Origin: Candidatus Melainabacteria bacterium
GTDB lineage: Bacteria > Cyanobacteriota > Vampirovibrionia > Obscuribacterales > Obscuribacteraceae
Assembly (NCBI GenBank): GCA_003151275.1
Contig: PLXC01000110.1
Span: forward strand, 1-17,580
Length of the DNA stretch: 17,580 nt
Reading direction: 5' to 3'
The position numbers and the translations under genes were made by a program. The notes below the pieces were generated by a model. It searched no databases. It was not told where the DNA came from and saw only the letters and a list, made by a program, of their open reading frames with translations. Positions 15,532 to 17,580 of this stretch are shown here, piece after piece (positions within the stretch are counted from its first letter, which is position 1; each line of letters starts with the position of its first letter).

Positions 15532-16430
15532 CAATACACCATCTGTTTGAGACAAAAAACACTGCCGCCAGATTTCATGAATTCGCTAGTATCCACTTCG
15601 ACGGGCTCGAACCCCAACTGGCGAAGACTGGCGCAGGTTCGAATAGAACCTCTTTGTAGAACGACGTAGCGATTTAGTGATAGCGCGTTACAAGCGAAAT
15701 TATTGGCATCACTTTCATCCACTTCAATAACGTTTTTGAAGTAGTGACGGATCAACGCTAAACCCGCTTCGTCGAAAGCGGGCGGATAAATTATCACCGA
15801 CTCTTCGTTCAAGGCACAGAAAGCGGTATCAAGATGATAGAACTTCGAGCTGATCAGTTTTAGTTTGATCACTGGGACATCGAGCAACCGCCCGATTACC
15901 TCGCAGGACAGTTCGTCAGTTCGCAACCCGAAACCGACCCACAGTAGCTTTCGATGAGGATGCCAGATGGCATCACCTTGACCTTCAAAGCGCCCACAAT
16001 CGGACGGAAGCTCCAAAACCACGTAACCCTTTTTCCGAAACCATTTCTCAAAATGCTGAATTTCAACCTGGCGAGCTTCATGAGCCATGTGGCTTAAAAC
16101 TACGAGGGGCTGCTCGTTGTCATCCAACGTCGGCAACACCTGATTCGCAGTGAAAACCATATCTTCTAAGCCCTGACCAGGCTCAATTAGCTCGACTGGA
16201 AAGCCGCAGCGTTCGAACGTTGCTTTCAATTCTTCCCATTGTCGTTGAGCTTTGGCTTTGTCAATGCTGCCGATATTCTTTGACATGAACTCATTTTTGG
16301 CATCTCTTACTTCAAAAAATGCAGGAGGGCACATGAGGATTTTGTCGGGCACCGCTAGTGGTGCCAAATCGCCGAAAGCGACCGCGTCTTCGACAGACGC
16401 GATCGCTTTAAATTGAATCTGACTAGTCAT
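15531..16430 (-). CDS. DDAH/amidinotransferase-superfamily hydrolase (dimethylargininase-like)
   Basis: This is a guanidine-modifying enzyme of the alpha/beta-propeller fold. Relatives hydrolyse methylarginines or arginine to citrulline through a covalent cysteine intermediate. The 299 residues fit the DDAH/CtlX-like branch. Catalytic features are visible: the Asp of GLEDMVFTAN (Asp90), FEGQGD (148-153, with Glu149 and Asp153), FYHLDTAF with His199, and the C-terminal SGGSVFCLKQ with Cys293 as nucleophile. LMCPPAFFEV near residue 32 is the family's N-terminal signature. There is no signal peptide, so it is cytoplasmic, unlike both operon neighbours. The start lies three bases after the redoxin stop without a recognisable ribosome binding site, and the stop overlaps the serpin start by one base, so coupled translation is likely. 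The exact substrate (methylarginine, arginine, or a related guanidine) cannot be read from sequence. Confidence 0.87.
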   Translation of the reverse strand: MTSQIQFKAIASVEDAVAFGDLAPLAVPDKILMCPPAFFEVRDAKNEFMSKNIGSIDKAKAQRQWEELKATFERCGFPVELIEPGQGLEDMVFTANQVLPTLDDNEQPLVVLSHMAHEARQVEIQHFEKWFRKKGYVVLELPSDCGRFEGQGDAIWHPHRKLLWVGFGLRTDELSCEVIGRLLDVPVIKLKLISSKFYHLDTAFCALNEESVIIYPPAFDEAGLALIRHYFKNVIEVDESDANNFACNALSLNRYVVLQRGSIRTCASLRQLGFEPVEVDTSEFMKSGGSVFCLKQMVY

Positions 16431-16433
16431 ATT

Positions 16434-17078
16434 TTAGTTCGCATATTTAACTGAACAGCCATAAGATTTAGTCGTGGCGACGCTAACCGATTTACCCTGG
16501 AGAGCCTCGTCGAGAGCTTCACGAACATAGTTTTTTGATTTGGCTATCTCAGCAGTATCGGTTCCTGGGGTATCATCGATTGCGCCTGCATAGACGAGTT
16601 TGCCTTTCTTATCGACTACATACATGTCTGGCGTCGTTTTTGCACCATACAATTTGCCAACCTTTCCATCGTGATCTAACAATAAAGCTGTTGGCTCAGC
16701 TTTCCAATCGCTGAGGATTTTGTTATATTCAGCTGGCGTGTGGTTACCTTGCTTACCGGAGGCAGAGGAATTGATCGAATACCAAACCACGCCTTTTGCG
16801 ATATAGTCCTTCTGCAATTTCTGCATGTTGTTAGAGTTGTAATGCTTTTTGACAAATGGGCAACCTTCGTTAAACCATTCGAGCACCACAAACTTTCCTC
16901 TCAATGTTGATAGCTCATGCGTTTTTCCATTTGTATCTTGCAAAGTAAAATCCGGCGCTGGCTTGCCTACGGTTGCAACATTATCGTCTGCCGCAAACGC
17001 AGGTCCGGACAATGAACCGATGGTCAAGGAAGTGACTGCAAATAGCGCGAGTCGGTTTAGAGATAGATGTTTTAGCAT
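16434..17078 (-). CDS. exported thioredoxin-fold redoxin (AhpC/TSA-like)
   Basis: 214 residues with a signal peptide (core 8-25, cleavage at about AFA-AD, residue 29). The thioredoxin-fold domain starts with VGKPAPDFTLQDTNGK (37-52) and has EWFNEGCPFVKKHY (67-80) at the active site. Cys73 stands alone, with no CxxC partner. TTPDMYVVD at 148-156 supplies the cis-proline (Pro150). A second cysteine, Cys208, lies near the C-terminus and might act as a resolving residue. The closest family type is the periplasmic redoxin-domain protein with a GCPFVKKHY motif; peroxide or thiol-disulfide activity is not established for it. ATG 17078 is the first gene of a three-gene operon with DDAH and serpin. 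The ribosome binding site is weak (GGTG). A second ATG 11 bases upstream is out of frame. Confidence 0.85.
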   Translation of the reverse strand: MLKHLSLNRLALFAVTSLTIGSLSGPAFAADDNVATVGKPAPDFTLQDTNGKTHELSTLRGKFVVLEWFNEGCPFVKKHYNSNNMQKLQKDYIAKGVVWYSINSSASGKQGNHTPAEYNKILSDWKAEPTALLLDHDGKVGKLYGAKTTPDMYVVDKKGKLVYAGAIDDTPGTDTAEIAKSKNYVREALDEALQGKSVSVATTKSYGCSVKYAN

Positions 17079-17277
17079 TGCGACACCATTAGTGTGAGAA
17101 GTACAAACGCCAATTCTAGCCCCGATTGCATCACGAGTACATATATAGACGACTTCCGTAAAGCACCGATTAAGCTTTGGACGACGGAGCCTAGCTGCTC
17201 ATGCCAAGAGGACGCCCTTCAGCCGAATCGCGAAATCCTTATATAGGGAACGCTAGATCCGTGCGCGCTGCACCGTT

Positions 17278-17283
17278 TATAAT
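17278..17283 (+). promoter_or_regulatory. consensus -10 box of the tRNA-Ala gene
   Basis: TATAAT lies 15 bases before the tRNA, which places the transcription start a few bases upstream of the mature 5' end. The -35 region is poor (AGATCC at 17-base spacing). Confidence 0.5.
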
Positions 17284-17298
17284 TGTTCAAGACGACTA

Positions 17299-17371
17299 GG
17301 GGATATAGCTCAGTTGGTAGAGCGCACGGATCGCACCCGTGAGGCCAGGGGTTCGAATCCCCTTATCTCCA
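17299..17371 (+). tRNA. tRNA-Ala(CGC)
   Basis: The full cloverleaf is readable. The acceptor is GGGGATA/TATCTCC with the G3:U70 wobble that identifies tRNA-Ala, the D-arm is GCTC/GAGC, the anticodon stem is CACGG/CCGTG, and the T-arm is AGGGG/CCCCT with TTCGAAT. The 7-base anticodon loop ATCGCAC gives anticodon CGC, which reads GCG. The discriminator is A17371. CCA is not encoded, so it must be added after transcription. Confidence 0.95.
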
Positions 17372-17533
17372 ATTCTATTTTTTGAACAGAATATTCCAGC
17401 CGCCAGGGTTTGCCAGCCACACCAAAGTGTCAGCGCTCTTTACGTCCAGGCGCGCAGAAAATGTCTTTATTGTGAAGAACCTCACTGCAACAGTCGCCAA
17501 GATTAGCCGGGGATGATACTATTTCCGTATTGC

Positions 17534-17580
<47 letters not shown>

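Overview
This 17.6 kb window is a chromosomal, mostly housekeeping segment of a bacterium with moderate GC content. Several hints fit a non-photosynthetic relative of cyanobacteria (Vampirovibrionia/Melainabacteria, perhaps Obscuribacterales). These are a CBS-less GuaB3-type IMP dehydrogenase, a one-PDZ HtrA protease, a chlorite-dismutase-fold (HemQ-like) protein, a bacterial serpin, a PH-like/TPR membrane fusion, and GTG and TTG starts. The placement is inferred from protein flavour only; there is no rRNA marker in the window. I see no insertion sequence, prophage or CRISPR array.

Layout. (1) 1-85, minus: the signal-peptide end of a secreted protein, with a strong sigma70-type promoter and a 5' UTR hairpin. 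(2) 529-1719, minus: anmK (cell-wall recycling kinase), divergent from (3) guaB3 (1849-3057) and a periplasmic HtrA protease (3101-4246), both plus. (4) 4247-4547: a convergent intergenic region with a possible small transcript. (5) 4548-10151, minus: a WbpM/CapD-like membrane nucleotide-sugar dehydratase, a degenerate rhomboid-like membrane protein and leuS. (6) 10303-14086, plus: tyrS, a HemQ-like protein and a PH-like/TPR membrane protein, closed by a strong bidirectional terminator at 14156-14191. (7) 14242-17078, minus: a tight three-gene operon transcribed in the order exported redoxin, DDAH-type amidinohydrolase, secreted serpin. (8) 17299 to the end, plus: tRNA-Ala(CGC) and the 5' part of tRNA-Ile(GAT).

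How the parts relate. leuS and tyrS are divergent, and their promoters look like mirror images: the same 10-bp sequence carrying a TAAGAT -10 box occurs on opposite strands around a shared -35 region. The redoxin/DDAH/serpin operon has a 3-nt gap and then a one-base TGATG stop/start overlap, so the three products are probably made together; two of them are exported. It is the most distinctive accessory-looking unit here. Its role (for example defence of the envelope against oxidants and foreign proteases) is a guess. I found no clearly new defence or mobile system. The most interesting signals are the operon, the promoter architecture, the rhomboid-like protein without a catalytic dyad, and several structured intergenic elements.
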